Positions 1-5,082 of a DNA stretch of 5,082 bases are shown here, piece after piece (the first letter of the stretch is position 1; each line of letters opens with the position of its first letter). Made by a program: the position numbers and the translations under genes. The notes below the pieces were generated by a model, which saw only the letters and a program-made list of their open reading frames with translations, made no database searches and was not told the origin of the DNA. The stretch is taken from positions 6,010 to 11,091 of the forward strand of contig CAJFQR010000084.1 of NCBI GenBank assembly GCA_904419105.1. The letters run 5' to 3'. The DNA is from Candidatus Avimicrobium faecavium. GTDB lineage: Bacteria > Bacillota > Clostridia > Oscillospirales > Ruminococcaceae.

Positions 1-372
1 GAGCGAAGGGTCTGCCGCAGTCTGACCCTTTTTGGAATGGAACTTCCCCTCTCCTTTGGATCGCCGGCAGGCCCCTATCTGCTCACCGCCCGGGAAAAAC
101 AGCTCTCCGCCTTTGGGGTGCCGCTGCCGGTGCAGCTCACCGTCCGGGAGTACCGGCTGGCCGAACGGACCGAACGCCATCATACCGAAGCGGAGGCTGA
201 AGCCCTTGCCGAAGAGGCGTTACAGGCTCTGGAGGCGGAGCAGTTTTCTGACGCGGAGATCCTCGAGCGGGTTCCAAGCGGGCGGCTGGAAGGGGATACC
301 TTTTTGCTCACCGCCCGCTATCTGCTGCTGGAGGATGCTGCTTTGGAACGATCTTTCGAGGTAAGTCCATAA
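1..372 (+). CDS. yqfD: Sporulation protein YqfD, C-terminal fragment (5' end outside window)
   Basis: The frame is open from base 1 to a TAA at 370-372 and gives the last 123 residues of a protein whose start lies outside the window. The visible part has a beta-rich segment around LFGMELPL, then an acidic, alanine/glutamate-rich helical stretch (about residues 55-80: HTEAEAEALAEEALQALEAE), and ends with a beta strand and an LEDAALE motif. This resembles the C-terminal domain of YqfD, a membrane-anchored protein of the mother-cell (sigma-E) sporulation programme in Bacillus whose molecular role is poorly known. The assignment rests on this resemblance and on position: yqfD lies directly upstream of phoH in Bacillus and many Clostridia. 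The N-terminal and transmembrane parts cannot be seen. An internal ATG at 37 is in frame but has no reason to be the true start. Whether the organism sporulates cannot be told from this fragment. Confidence 0.72.
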   Translation, partial: ERRVCRSLTLFGMELPLSFGSPAGPYLLTAREKQLSAFGVPLPVQLTVREYRLAERTERHHTEAEAEALAEEALQALEAEQFSDAEILERVPSGRLEGDTFLLTARYLLLEDAALERSFEVSP

Positions 373-389
373 AATCTTACCGCCGTGGA

Positions 390-417
390 TTGAAATTTTG
401 GCCAAATGTGTTATGAT
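390..417 (+). promoter_or_regulatory. Probable sigma-A promoter for phoH and downstream genes
   Basis: A TTGAAA -35 box (390-395) is followed after 16 bases by a TATGAT -10 box (412-417), and the -10 carries a TGn extension (TG at 409-410). Each box is one mismatch from consensus. It lies in the only AT-rich patch of the largest intergenic gap, 18 bases after the yqfD stop. The expected transcription start is near 424, giving a leader of about 90 bases before phoH. A perfect 10-base palindrome, TTTGGCCAAA (397-406), fills most of the spacer and could be an operator or chance. The promoter call is by eye. Confidence 0.6.
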
Positions 418-462
418 ATAAGTGTGTTGGCTTGGGCCGGCCTGATTTTCTGTACGATTCTC

Positions 463-479
463 ATGGCCTGCTTGGCCAT
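463..479 (+). repeat. Small hairpin in the phoH leader
   Basis: ATGGCC (463-468) and GGCCAT (474-479) form a perfect 6-bp stem with a 5-base loop, 34 bases before the phoH start. There is no T-run after it, so it is not a rho-independent terminator. It sits in a leader with repeated GGCC tetramers (400, 435, 439, 465 and 474), so alternative pairings are possible. Function unknown; it may be fortuitous. Confidence 0.35.
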
Positions 480-513
480 TCAAGCGACGAACCACGAAAA
501 GGCAGGTTGTTTC

Positions 514-1479
514 ATGATAGAAAAGACGATCGATATCGACCGCATGGAACATGCGGTGCAGCTCTTCGGCAGTCTGGATGAAAACATCCGGGAGTTGGAA
601 AAGGCCTATCAGGTCACCATCCTCACCCGGGATACCGACATCAAGGTTACCGGCGACGCTGAGGGCGTGTACAATGCCTGCAAAGCCATTGATGCTCTGC
701 TCACCTTGGTGGAAAAAGGGGAGACCATCGGTGAGCAGCAGGTGAGGTATGTGATGGACCTGGTGCGGGACGGCAGCAGCGAGCAGGTGGCCAACATTGC
801 CACCGATGTCATCTGCATTACCAGCCGGGGCCGGCCGCTCAAGCCCAAGACCCTCGGCCAGAAGAAGTATGTCGAGTCCATCCGCGGCAATACCGTCACC
901 CTCGGCATTGGCCCGGCGGGCACCGGTAAGACCTATCTGGCGGTGGCGATGGCGGTGCAGGCGTTCAAGGCCCATGAGATCAACCGCATCGTCCTCACCC
1001 GTCCGGCGGTGGAAGCCGGCGAAAAACTCGGCTTCCTGCCCGGTGACCTGCAGAACAAGGTGGACCCCTACCTGCGCCCGCTCTACGATGCGTTGTTCGA
1101 TATGCTCGGTGCCGAGACTTTCCAGCGCTATCAGGAACGCGGCAACATCGAGGTGGCCCCGCTGGCCTATATGCGCGGCCGCACGCTGGACGATTCGTTC
1201 ATCATCCTTGACGAGGCGCAGAACACCACCCCTGAGCAGATGAAGATGTTCCTCACCCGCCTGGGCTTCAACTCCAAGGCGGTCATCACAGGCGACATCA
1301 CCCAGATCGACCTGCCCGATTCCAAAAAATCCGGTCTCATCGAGGCGCAGAAGGTGCTGCGGGATGTGGAAGACATCGCCATTGTCACCTTCACCGAGAA
1401 GGATGTGGTCCGCCACAAGATCGTACAGGATATCATCAAAGCCTACGAGCGCTACTACAATCGCTCCAAGCGGCAGTGA
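514..1479 (+). CDS. phoH: PhoH family ATPase (PhoH/YbeZ-like)
   Basis: A 321-residue cytoplasmic P-loop ATPase, almost the length of B. subtilis PhoH (319). An N-terminal region (about residues 1-105) with a KH-like stretch precedes the ATPase domain. Walker A is GPAGTGKT (133-140), followed by the family block LTRPAVEAGEKLGFLPGDL (161-179), Walker B IILDEAQN (230-237) and the sensor-like GDITQIDLP (260-268). All key residues are present. The family is predicted to be an RNA helicase or RNA-linked ATPase; YbeZ is reported to partner YbeY in rRNA processing, which fits ybeY lying 25 bases downstream. The start is ATG 514 because it gives the family length and has a weak GGCAGG ribosome binding site (501-506) at 7 bases. 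The frame stays open upstream to beyond 406, coding for a hydrophobic stretch, but no upstream start codon has a ribosome binding site. It is probably transcribed from the promoter at 390-417. Family certain; biochemical role inferred. Confidence 0.95.
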   Translation: MIEKTIDIDRMEHAVQLFGSLDENIRELEKAYQVTILTRDTDIKVTGDAEGVYNACKAIDALLTLVEKGETIGEQQVRYVMDLVRDGSSEQVANIATDVICITSRGRPLKPKTLGQKKYVESIRGNTVTLGIGPAGTGKTYLAVAMAVQAFKAHEINRIVLTRPAVEAGEKLGFLPGDLQNKVDPYLRPLYDALFDMLGAETFQRYQERGNIEVAPLAYMRGRTLDDSFIILDEAQNTTPEQMKMFLTRLGFNSKAVITGDITQIDLPDSKKSGLIEAQKVLRDVEDIAIVTFTEKDVVRHKIVQDIIKAYERYYNRSKRQ

Positions 1480-1504
1480 CCGTCAATATAAAAGAGGTAT
1501 TACA

Positions 1505-2008
1505 ATGGGAATTGTAAAAGTATACATCAGTAACCAGCAGAAAGCCGTCAAAATCCCGTCCGGCCTGCGCCTGCTTATCCGCAAGTGCTGCCATGCTGTG
1601 CTGGAGATGGAGGGATTTGGCAAGCCGGCGGAGGTGAGCGTCACCTTCGTGGACAACAATGAGATCCAGACTCTCAACCGGGAGTACCGCCACAAGGACG
1701 CCTCCACCGATGTGCTCTCCTTCCCTCTCGGGGAAAATGGTGAGTATGACATCAACGAGGATACCGGTGCCTATGTGCTCGGCGATGTGGTCATCTCGAT
1801 GGAAAAGGCGGTGGAGCAGGCCGAACGCTACGGCCACTCGCTGAGCCGGGAAGTTGGCTTCCTTACCGTCCATTCGATGCTGCATCTGCTTGGCTATGAC
1901 CACGAGCAGGGCGGTCTTGAGGCCGCCCTGATGCGGGAGAAGGAGGAAACCGTCCTCGGCCGCCTCGGCCTTTCCCGGGATGAGACCTATATCTCGGAGG
2001 AACGGTGA
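1505..2008 (+). CDS. ybeY: Endoribonuclease YbeY (rRNA maturation factor)
   Basis: A 167-residue single-domain metalloprotein of the YbeY/UPF0054 family, single-strand endoribonucleases acting in 16S rRNA 3'-end maturation and 70S ribosome quality control. The zinc-binding signature H-x3-H-x5-H is intact at His123, His127 and His133 (HSMLHLLGYDH). The conserved block LNREYRHKDASTDVLSFP (57-74), containing the usual basic residues, and LGDVVIS (92-98) are also present. The length is close to typical for the family (about 150-170). The start is ATG 1505, preceded by AAAGAGGT (1491-1498) at good spacing; the frame is open further upstream, but only as an out-of-frame reading of phoH. It follows phoH by 25 bases and is surely co-transcribed with it. 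In B. subtilis and many relatives dgkA and cdd follow; here era comes next, 42 bases downstream. Confidence 0.96.
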   Translation: MGIVKVYISNQQKAVKIPSGLRLLIRKCCHAVLEMEGFGKPAEVSVTFVDNNEIQTLNREYRHKDASTDVLSFPLGENGEYDINEDTGAYVLGDVVISMEKAVEQAERYGHSLSREVGFLTVHSMLHLLGYDHEQGGLEAALMREKEETVLGRLGLSRDETYISEER

Positions 2009-2017
2009 CACAGGCCC

Positions 2018-2038
2018 CTGATCGGGAGCCAGGATCAG
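2018..2038 (+). repeat. Inverted repeat between ybeY and era
   Basis: CTGATC (2018-2023) and GATCAG (2033-2038) can form a 6-bp stem with a 9-base loop in the 42-base gap between ybeY and era. It ends two bases before the era ribosome binding site (AGGAG, 2041-2045). No T-run follows, so it is not a terminator. It could modulate era translation or be an mRNA processing site, but a short stem like this may be chance. Confidence 0.3.
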
Positions 2039-2050
2039 ATAGGAGAAGAT

Positions 2051-2935
2051 ATGCAGAGCAAAAGCGCCTTTATCACCATCGTTGGCCGCCCGAATGTGGG
2101 CAAGTCCAGCCTGATGAACGCCCTGGTCGGGGAGAAGATCGCCATCGTCTCCCCGAAGCCTCAGACCACCCGCAACCGGATTACCGGCGTGCTCACCCGC
2201 GGGGAGACCCAGCTGGTATTTCTCGATACGCCCGGTGTCCACCACGCCCGCACCAAGTTAGGCGACTATATGAATCGCCAGGCCACCGGATCGGTGGCGG
2301 ATGTGGATCTCGCTGTCTTTGTCACCGAGGCCAACCGCCCGCTCAACGAAGCGGAGAAGAACCTTCTCGCCGGCTTCCGGGGGATCCCGGCTATCGCCGT
2401 CGTCAACAAGATTGACCTGCTGGACGCCCCGGAGCAGATGCTCACCAAGATCGCCGAACTGGCCGATGCCTACTCGTTTGATGAGATCGTGCCCGTTTCT
2501 GTGCTGCAGAACGACGGTATCGACGGCCTGTTGGAGATTCTGCTGCGCTATGCCGAAGAGGGGCCCCATTTCTTTGACGATGATGCTATGACCGATCAGC
2601 CCGAGCGGGTCATCGTCGCCGAGATCATCCGGGAAAAGATCCTGCGCAATATGCGTGACGAGATCCCCCACGGCACCGCCGTCACCATCGAGCGCATGGA
2701 GGACCGAGGCCGCATTGTCGACATTGACGCCACCATCTACTGTGAGCGGGAAACTCACAAGGGCATGCTCATCGGAAAAAAAGGGGAGATGCTCAAGCGC
2801 ATCGGTACCCAGGCCCGAGAGGATGCAGAGAGGTTCCTTGGCACTAAGGTGAACCTGCAGTGCTGGGTCAAGGTCAAGGAGGACTGGCGCAACCGCGAGG
2901 GCCTGATCAAAAACTTCGGCTATGTGGATGAATGA
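2051..2935 (+). CDS. era: GTPase Era (30S ribosome assembly)
   Basis: A 294-residue GTPase, within the usual Era length (about 295-305). The TRAFAC GTPase domain shows G1 GRPNVGKS (12-19), the G2/switch I segment QTTRNRITG (38-46), G3 DTPG (59-62) and G4 NKID (119-122). The G5 position reads SVL (150-152) instead of the commoner SA-(L/K). The C-terminal KH RNA-binding domain (about 200-294) has the GKKG loop (242-245) and the conserved end VKVKEDWR...FGY. Era binds the 3' end of 16S rRNA near the anti-Shine-Dalgarno sequence and checks late 30S assembly at the cytoplasmic face of the membrane, fitting its place beside ybeY, which acts on the same rRNA end. The start ATG 2051 has AGGAG at 2041-2045, five bases away, and the protein begins where Era proteins normally do. 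No truncation or frameshift. Confidence 0.97.
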   Translation: MQSKSAFITIVGRPNVGKSSLMNALVGEKIAIVSPKPQTTRNRITGVLTRGETQLVFLDTPGVHHARTKLGDYMNRQATGSVADVDLAVFVTEANRPLNEAEKNLLAGFRGIPAIAVVNKIDLLDAPEQMLTKIAELADAYSFDEIVPVSVLQNDGIDGLLEILLRYAEEGPHFFDDDAMTDQPERVIVAEIIREKILRNMRDEIPHGTAVTIERMEDRGRIVDIDATIYCERETHKGMLIGKKGEMLKRIGTQAREDAERFLGTKVNLQCWVKVKEDWRNREGLIKNFGYVDE

Positions 2936-2953
2936 TTTCTCCCGATGATTAAA

Positions 2954-2983
2954 CCGCCTCTCCGGCGGGTATCCTATGGATAC
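2954..2983 (+). repeat. Two adjacent hairpins between era and the yqzL-like gene
   Basis: In the 70-base era-yqzL gap, CCGCC (2954-2958) and GGCGG (2964-2968) form a 5-bp GC stem with a 5-base loop. It is followed at once by GTATCC (2969-2974) and GGATAC (2978-2983), a perfect 6-bp stem with a 3-base TAT loop. Neither is followed by a T-tract, so they are not canonical terminators. They end nine bases before a very strong ribosome binding site. Possible roles are mRNA processing, partial attenuation or a protein site; none is shown. Confidence 0.35.
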
Positions 2984-2991
2984 CAGCAAAC

Positions 2992-2998
2992 AAGGAGG
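2992..2998 (+). promoter_or_regulatory. Strong ribosome binding site of the yqzL-like gene
   Basis: AAGGAGG at 2992-2998 is a near-perfect Shine-Dalgarno sequence, seven bases before ATG 3006. It is the best ribosome binding site in the window and decides the start: an in-frame ATG at 2976 lies upstream of it, inside the hairpin loop, and has no such site. It is strong evidence that the small gene is really translated. Confidence 0.8.
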
Positions 2999-3005
2999 GG
3001 TCTGT

Positions 3006-3179
3006 ATGGACAAGCAGGCAGCATGGGAGCAATTCGCCAGGACCGGAAGGGTGGCGGATTACCTCGCCTACGCCGGCGCCGATGGAGAGGAGCCCCAGGC
3101 GCCGGAAGTCGTGGATCGCCTTCCGGGGGAAGGACCGTATGCAGATAACGACCATGGGGGTCATCCTGCGGGAACATGA
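3006..3179 (+). CDS. yqzL: YqzL-family small protein with an extended tail overlapping recO
   Basis: A 57-residue cytoplasmic protein. Its first part carries the pattern W-x2-F-x2-TG-x4-YL-x-Y (residues 7-22, WEQFARTGRVADYLAY), which I recognise from the YqzL family, small proteins of unknown function found just upstream of recO in Firmicutes. Family members are usually about 45-50 residues, and sequence after the core is poorly conserved. Here residues 25-57 are acidic, glycine/proline-rich and probably disordered, and residues 45-57 are read from the start of recO in another frame. The start is fixed by the AAGGAGG site. The gene overlaps recO by 41 bases (3139-3179) and contains its ribosome binding site, so translation of the two is probably coupled; the gene may serve partly as a leader controlling recO. 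The symbol is by family resemblance and position; the function is unknown. Confidence 0.72.
   Translation: MDKQAAWEQFARTGRVADYLAYAGADGEEPQAPEVVDRLPGEGPYADNDHGGHPAGT
3125..3134 (+). promoter_or_regulatory. Ribosome binding site of recO, inside the yqzL-like gene
   Basis: The purine-rich run GGGGGAAGGA (3125-3134) lies 4-8 bases before ATG 3139, depending on which part pairs with 16S rRNA. It lies within the coding sequence of the upstream small gene, so ribosomes finishing that gene would pass over it. It supports ATG 3139 over the earlier in-frame ATG at 3082 or the later one at 3154. Confidence 0.55.
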
Positions 3180-3918
3180 CCGGGATGATGACCGTGTTCT
3201 GACCATTCTCACCGAAGACTGCGGTGTCATCACCGCCTATGCGAGGGGAGCGAAGAAGCTCCGGGGCCGGCTGCTGTCCGGGACCGAGCTGCTTTGCTGC
3301 TCTCGTTTTGTGCTGTTCAAATACCGGGACCGCTACCAGGTGGATTCCGCCGAGACTGAGCGCAATTTCTTCGGTTTGCGCACCGATGTGGAAAAACTGG
3401 CGCTGGCCGCTTATCTGGCGCAGCTCTGTTCCCAGCTGGCGCCGGCGGAGGAACCGGCCGGTGAGTTTTTGCGGCTGACCCTTAACGCTCTCCACCTGCT
3501 GGAGACGGACAAGCGCCCTCCGGTTCTGATCAAGGCGGTGTTCGAGCTGCGGCTGCTCTCGATGGCCGGCTATATGCCCGATCTGGTGGCCTGCCGCCAT
3601 TGTGGGCAGTACACTGCCGAGACCATGTACTTTCTGCCGCTGTCCGGTTCCCTGCTCTGTGGGGACTGCCTGCCGGAAGTCCGCCTTCCGGACAATACCG
3701 TCCGCTTGCGGATCAGCCCCGGTGTTCTGACGGCGATGCGCCATATCATTTACTCGGAGCCTGAAAAGGTATTTAACTTCACACTTCCGCTGGAGGAACT
3801 CAAATACCTGGGAGACCTCTGCGAATATTACACTATCGTTCAGCTGGACCGCCGGCTGGATTCTCTCGATTTTTACAAATCATTCTCATCATTTTCCGTT
3901 GATACACCAACTCTTTAA
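3139..3918 (+). CDS. recO: DNA repair protein RecO
   Basis: A 259-residue recombination mediator, about the usual RecO length (240-260). It helps load RecA onto SSB-coated single-stranded DNA with RecR in the RecFOR pathway and anneals complementary strands. The N-terminal OB-fold (about 1-80) begins with the family-typical TMGVILREHDRDDDRVLTIL and has the basic ARGAKKLRGR segment (35-44). A mainly helical domain follows, with a four-cysteine zinc site of Firmicute RecO type: Cys152-x2-Cys155 and Cys174-x2-Cys177. The C-terminus ends with the usual LDSLDFYKSF helix. The start ATG 3139 is chosen by alignment to the family N-terminus and by its ribosome binding site. It overlaps the upstream small gene by 41 bases and precedes mutS2 by 18 bases, so all three are probably one transcript. 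No damage seen. Confidence 0.94.
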   Translation: MQITTMGVILREHDRDDDRVLTILTEDCGVITAYARGAKKLRGRLLSGTELLCCSRFVLFKYRDRYQVDSAETERNFFGLRTDVEKLALAAYLAQLCSQLAPAEEPAGEFLRLTLNALHLLETDKRPPVLIKAVFELRLLSMAGYMPDLVACRHCGQYTAETMYFLPLSGSLLCGDCLPEVRLPDNTVRLRISPGVLTAMRHIIYSEPEKVFNFTLPLEELKYLGDLCEYYTIVQLDRRLDSLDFYKSFSSFSVDTPTL

Positions 3919-3923
3919 TAGGA

Positions 3924-3929
3924 AAGGAG
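3924..3929 (+). promoter_or_regulatory. Ribosome binding site that points to a GTG start for mutS2
   Basis: AAGGAG (3924-3929) is a strong Shine-Dalgarno sequence. It ends only one base before the in-frame ATG at 3931, which is too close for normal initiation, but exactly seven bases before the in-frame GTG at 3937. Spacing therefore favours GTG 3937; the two choices differ by two residues. Confidence 0.65.
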
Positions 3930-3936
3930 TATGTCT

Positions 3937-5082
3937 GTGGCTATTCAAACCCGTGCCGTCACTTCGCTGGAACTGGACAAGGTTCTGGCCATGCTGGCCG
4001 ATCAGACCACCTGCGAAGCGGCAAGGCAAATGGCTTTACACCTAATGCCGGTGACCAGCGCCGCCGAAGCTCAACGGCTGATGGCCTATACCGCTGACGC
4101 CAACCGGCTTACCAATCGGTACGGTACCCCCTCCACCCAGAATGTTCGGGACTGCACCGCTGCCCTGGACCGGGCACGCATCGGCGGGCAGCTGCCGATT
4201 CCGGAGCTGCTCAACATCCGGCATCTGCTCGAGAGCATTCGCCGTATGATAGCCTGGAAGCGTCAGAGCGAGGAGGAGACCACCGCTCTGGATTATCTGT
4301 TCTCCTGCCTGACCTCTTTCAAACCGCTGGAGGACGAGCTTTCCACCGCGATTCAGGATGAGGAGACCCTCGCCGATGCGGCCAGCCCCGCTCTGGCGGA
4401 GATCCGCCGCAAGATCCGTGCCAATCAGCAGCGGGTGCGCACCCAGCTGGACAATATGATCCGCTCTTCTACATACCAGAAGGTTCTGCAGGATGCCATT
4501 GTCACGATGCGGGACGGGCGCTATGTGGTCCCGGTCAAGGCGGAGTTCCGCAGTGAGGTCAGGGGCCTGGTACACGACACCTCGGCCAGCGGTGCCACCG
4601 TCTTCATCGAACCGATGGCGGTGGTAGAGGCCAACAACGAGATCAAGGTCCTCGAGAGCCAGGAAAAGAAGGAGATCGACCGCATCCTCTGTGCCCTGTC
4701 TGCGTCGGTGGGCAGCTGCGCTGAGGCCATCTCCCGCAGCTACGAGGTGCTCGTCGAGCTCGATCTCTACTTTGCCAAGAGCCGTCTGGCGGACAAGATG
4801 CGTGCTTCGGTGCCTGCCATCACCGATGACCGCAAGGTCCGGCTGATCCGGGCCCGGCATCCGCTCATCGATCCGGAAAAGATCGTTCCGGTGGATGTGA
4901 CGCTGGGCATTGACTTCGATACGCTGGTCATCACCGGGCCAAATACCGGCGGTAAAACCGTACTGCTCAAGACCGTCGGCCTGTTGACGCTGATGATGAT
5001 GTGCGGTCTGATGGTGCCTGCCTCGGACGGCAGCAGCCTGTCGGTATTTTCGGAGGTCCTCTCGGACATCGGCGATGAACAG
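3937..5082 (+). CDS. mutS2: MutS2 family ATPase, N-terminal half (3' end outside window)
   Basis: The frame stays open from the start codon to the last base and gives 382 residues of a protein usually near 790. The visible part is the MutS-like core/lever helices (about 1-290), including the MutS2 block MRDGRYVVPVKAEFR (191-205) and GLVHDTSASGATVFIEP (210-226), then the start of the ABC-type ATPase domain with RARHP (305-309) and Walker A GPNTGGKT (334-341). The window ends at SDIGDEQ, before the signature motif, Walker B and the expected C-terminal Smr nuclease domain. There is no mismatch-recognition domain, as expected for MutS2. In B. subtilis MutS2 splits collided ribosomes for quality control (also called RqcU); in other bacteria it is linked to suppression of recombination. 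GTG 3937 is preferred as start because of ribosome binding site spacing; ATG 3931 is the alternative. It follows recO by 18 bases. Confidence 0.95.
   Translation, partial: MAIQTRAVTSLELDKVLAMLADQTTCEAARQMALHLMPVTSAAEAQRLMAYTADANRLTNRYGTPSTQNVRDCTAALDRARIGGQLPIPELLNIRHLLESIRRMIAWKRQSEEETTALDYLFSCLTSFKPLEDELSTAIQDEETLADAASPALAEIRRKIRANQQRVRTQLDNMIRSSTYQKVLQDAIVTMRDGRYVVPVKAEFRSEVRGLVHDTSASGATVFIEPMAVVEANNEIKVLESQEKKEIDRILCALSASVGSCAEAISRSYEVLVELDLYFAKSRLADKMRASVPAITDDRKVRLIRARHPLIDPEKIVPVDVTLGIDFDTLVITGPNTGGKTVLLKTVGLLTLMMMCGLMVPASDGSSLSVFSEVLSDIGDEQ

Noticed and set aside
360..381. Inverted repeat GGTAAG/CTTACC around the yqfD stop as a terminator
   Set aside because: Only a 6-bp, AT-containing stem with a 10-base loop and no T-run after it; too weak to call.
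220..1416. A 398-codon open frame on the minus strand opposite phoH
   Set aside because: It lies antisense to an unmistakable phoH with all motifs intact. Its translation is rich in His, Gly, Leu and Gln with no recognisable domain, as expected from the complement of GC-rich codons.
1436..2245. Long minus-strand frame opposite ybeY and the start of era
   Set aside because: Antisense shadow of two well-conserved genes; no recognisable domain and no reason to prefer it.
2976..3005. Upstream in-frame ATG (2976) as the start of the yqzL-like gene
   Set aside because: It lies in a hairpin loop with no ribosome binding site, while ATG 3006 has an excellent one and gives the family N-terminus.
3082..3138. 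Upstream in-frame ATG (3082) as the recO start
   Set aside because: It would add 19 Arg-rich residues not found in RecO and read from the yqzL-like gene in another frame; ATG 3139 matches the family start and has a ribosome binding site.
2974..3744. Long minus-strand frame opposite yqzL and recO
   Set aside because: Gln/Arg/Gly-rich translation without motifs, antisense to recO with its intact zinc cysteines.
3899..3922. Possible promoter (TTGATA) at the end of recO driving mutS2
   Set aside because: No -10-like hexamer occurs at 16-18 bases; the sequence there is the purine-rich ribosome binding site.
4042..4860. Long minus-strand frame opposite mutS2
   Set aside because: Antisense to continuous MutS2 coding sequence with family motifs; composition is that of a complement frame.

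Overview
This window is a GC-rich stretch (very roughly 60% G+C by eye) that looks like the core genome of a Firmicute, most likely a Clostridia-class organism of the Oscillospiraceae/Ruminococcaceae type. The reasons are the gene order (yqfD - phoH - ybeY - era - yqzL-like - recO - mutS2), strong AGGAGG-type ribosome binding sites, the sporulation-associated YqfD, and MutS2. The taxonomic placement is inference from gene order and composition. All genes are on the + strand and packed tightly; there is no gene-free stretch longer than about 140 bases. I see no RNA genes, mobile elements, CRISPR arrays or convincing rho-independent terminators.

Layout: 1-372 is the 3' end of a yqfD-like sporulation gene, cut by the window edge. 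373-513 is the largest intergenic region; it carries a good sigma-A-type promoter (390-417) and a GGCC-rich leader with a small hairpin. 514-1479 is phoH (PhoH/YbeZ ATPase), 1505-2008 ybeY (rRNA-maturation endoribonuclease), 2051-2935 era (30S-assembly GTPase), 3006-3179 a small YqzL-family gene that overlaps the next gene by 41 bases, 3139-3918 recO (recombination mediator), and 3937-5082 the 5' part of mutS2 (ribosome-rescue/MutS-like ATPase), cut by the right edge just after its Walker A region.

Functionally this is a ribosome-maturation and quality-control cluster (PhoH, YbeY, Era, MutS2) joined to DNA repair (RecO), probably read as one transcript from the promoter ahead of phoH, perhaps with read-through from yqfD. 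The dgkA and cdd genes that sit between ybeY and era in Bacillus and many relatives are absent. I find no evidence of a new biological system here. The points most worth checking are the long YqzL C-terminal tail translated out of frame inside recO, the phoH promoter with a palindrome in its spacer and an in-frame hydrophobic leader, the tandem hairpins ahead of yqzL, and the mutS2 start choice.
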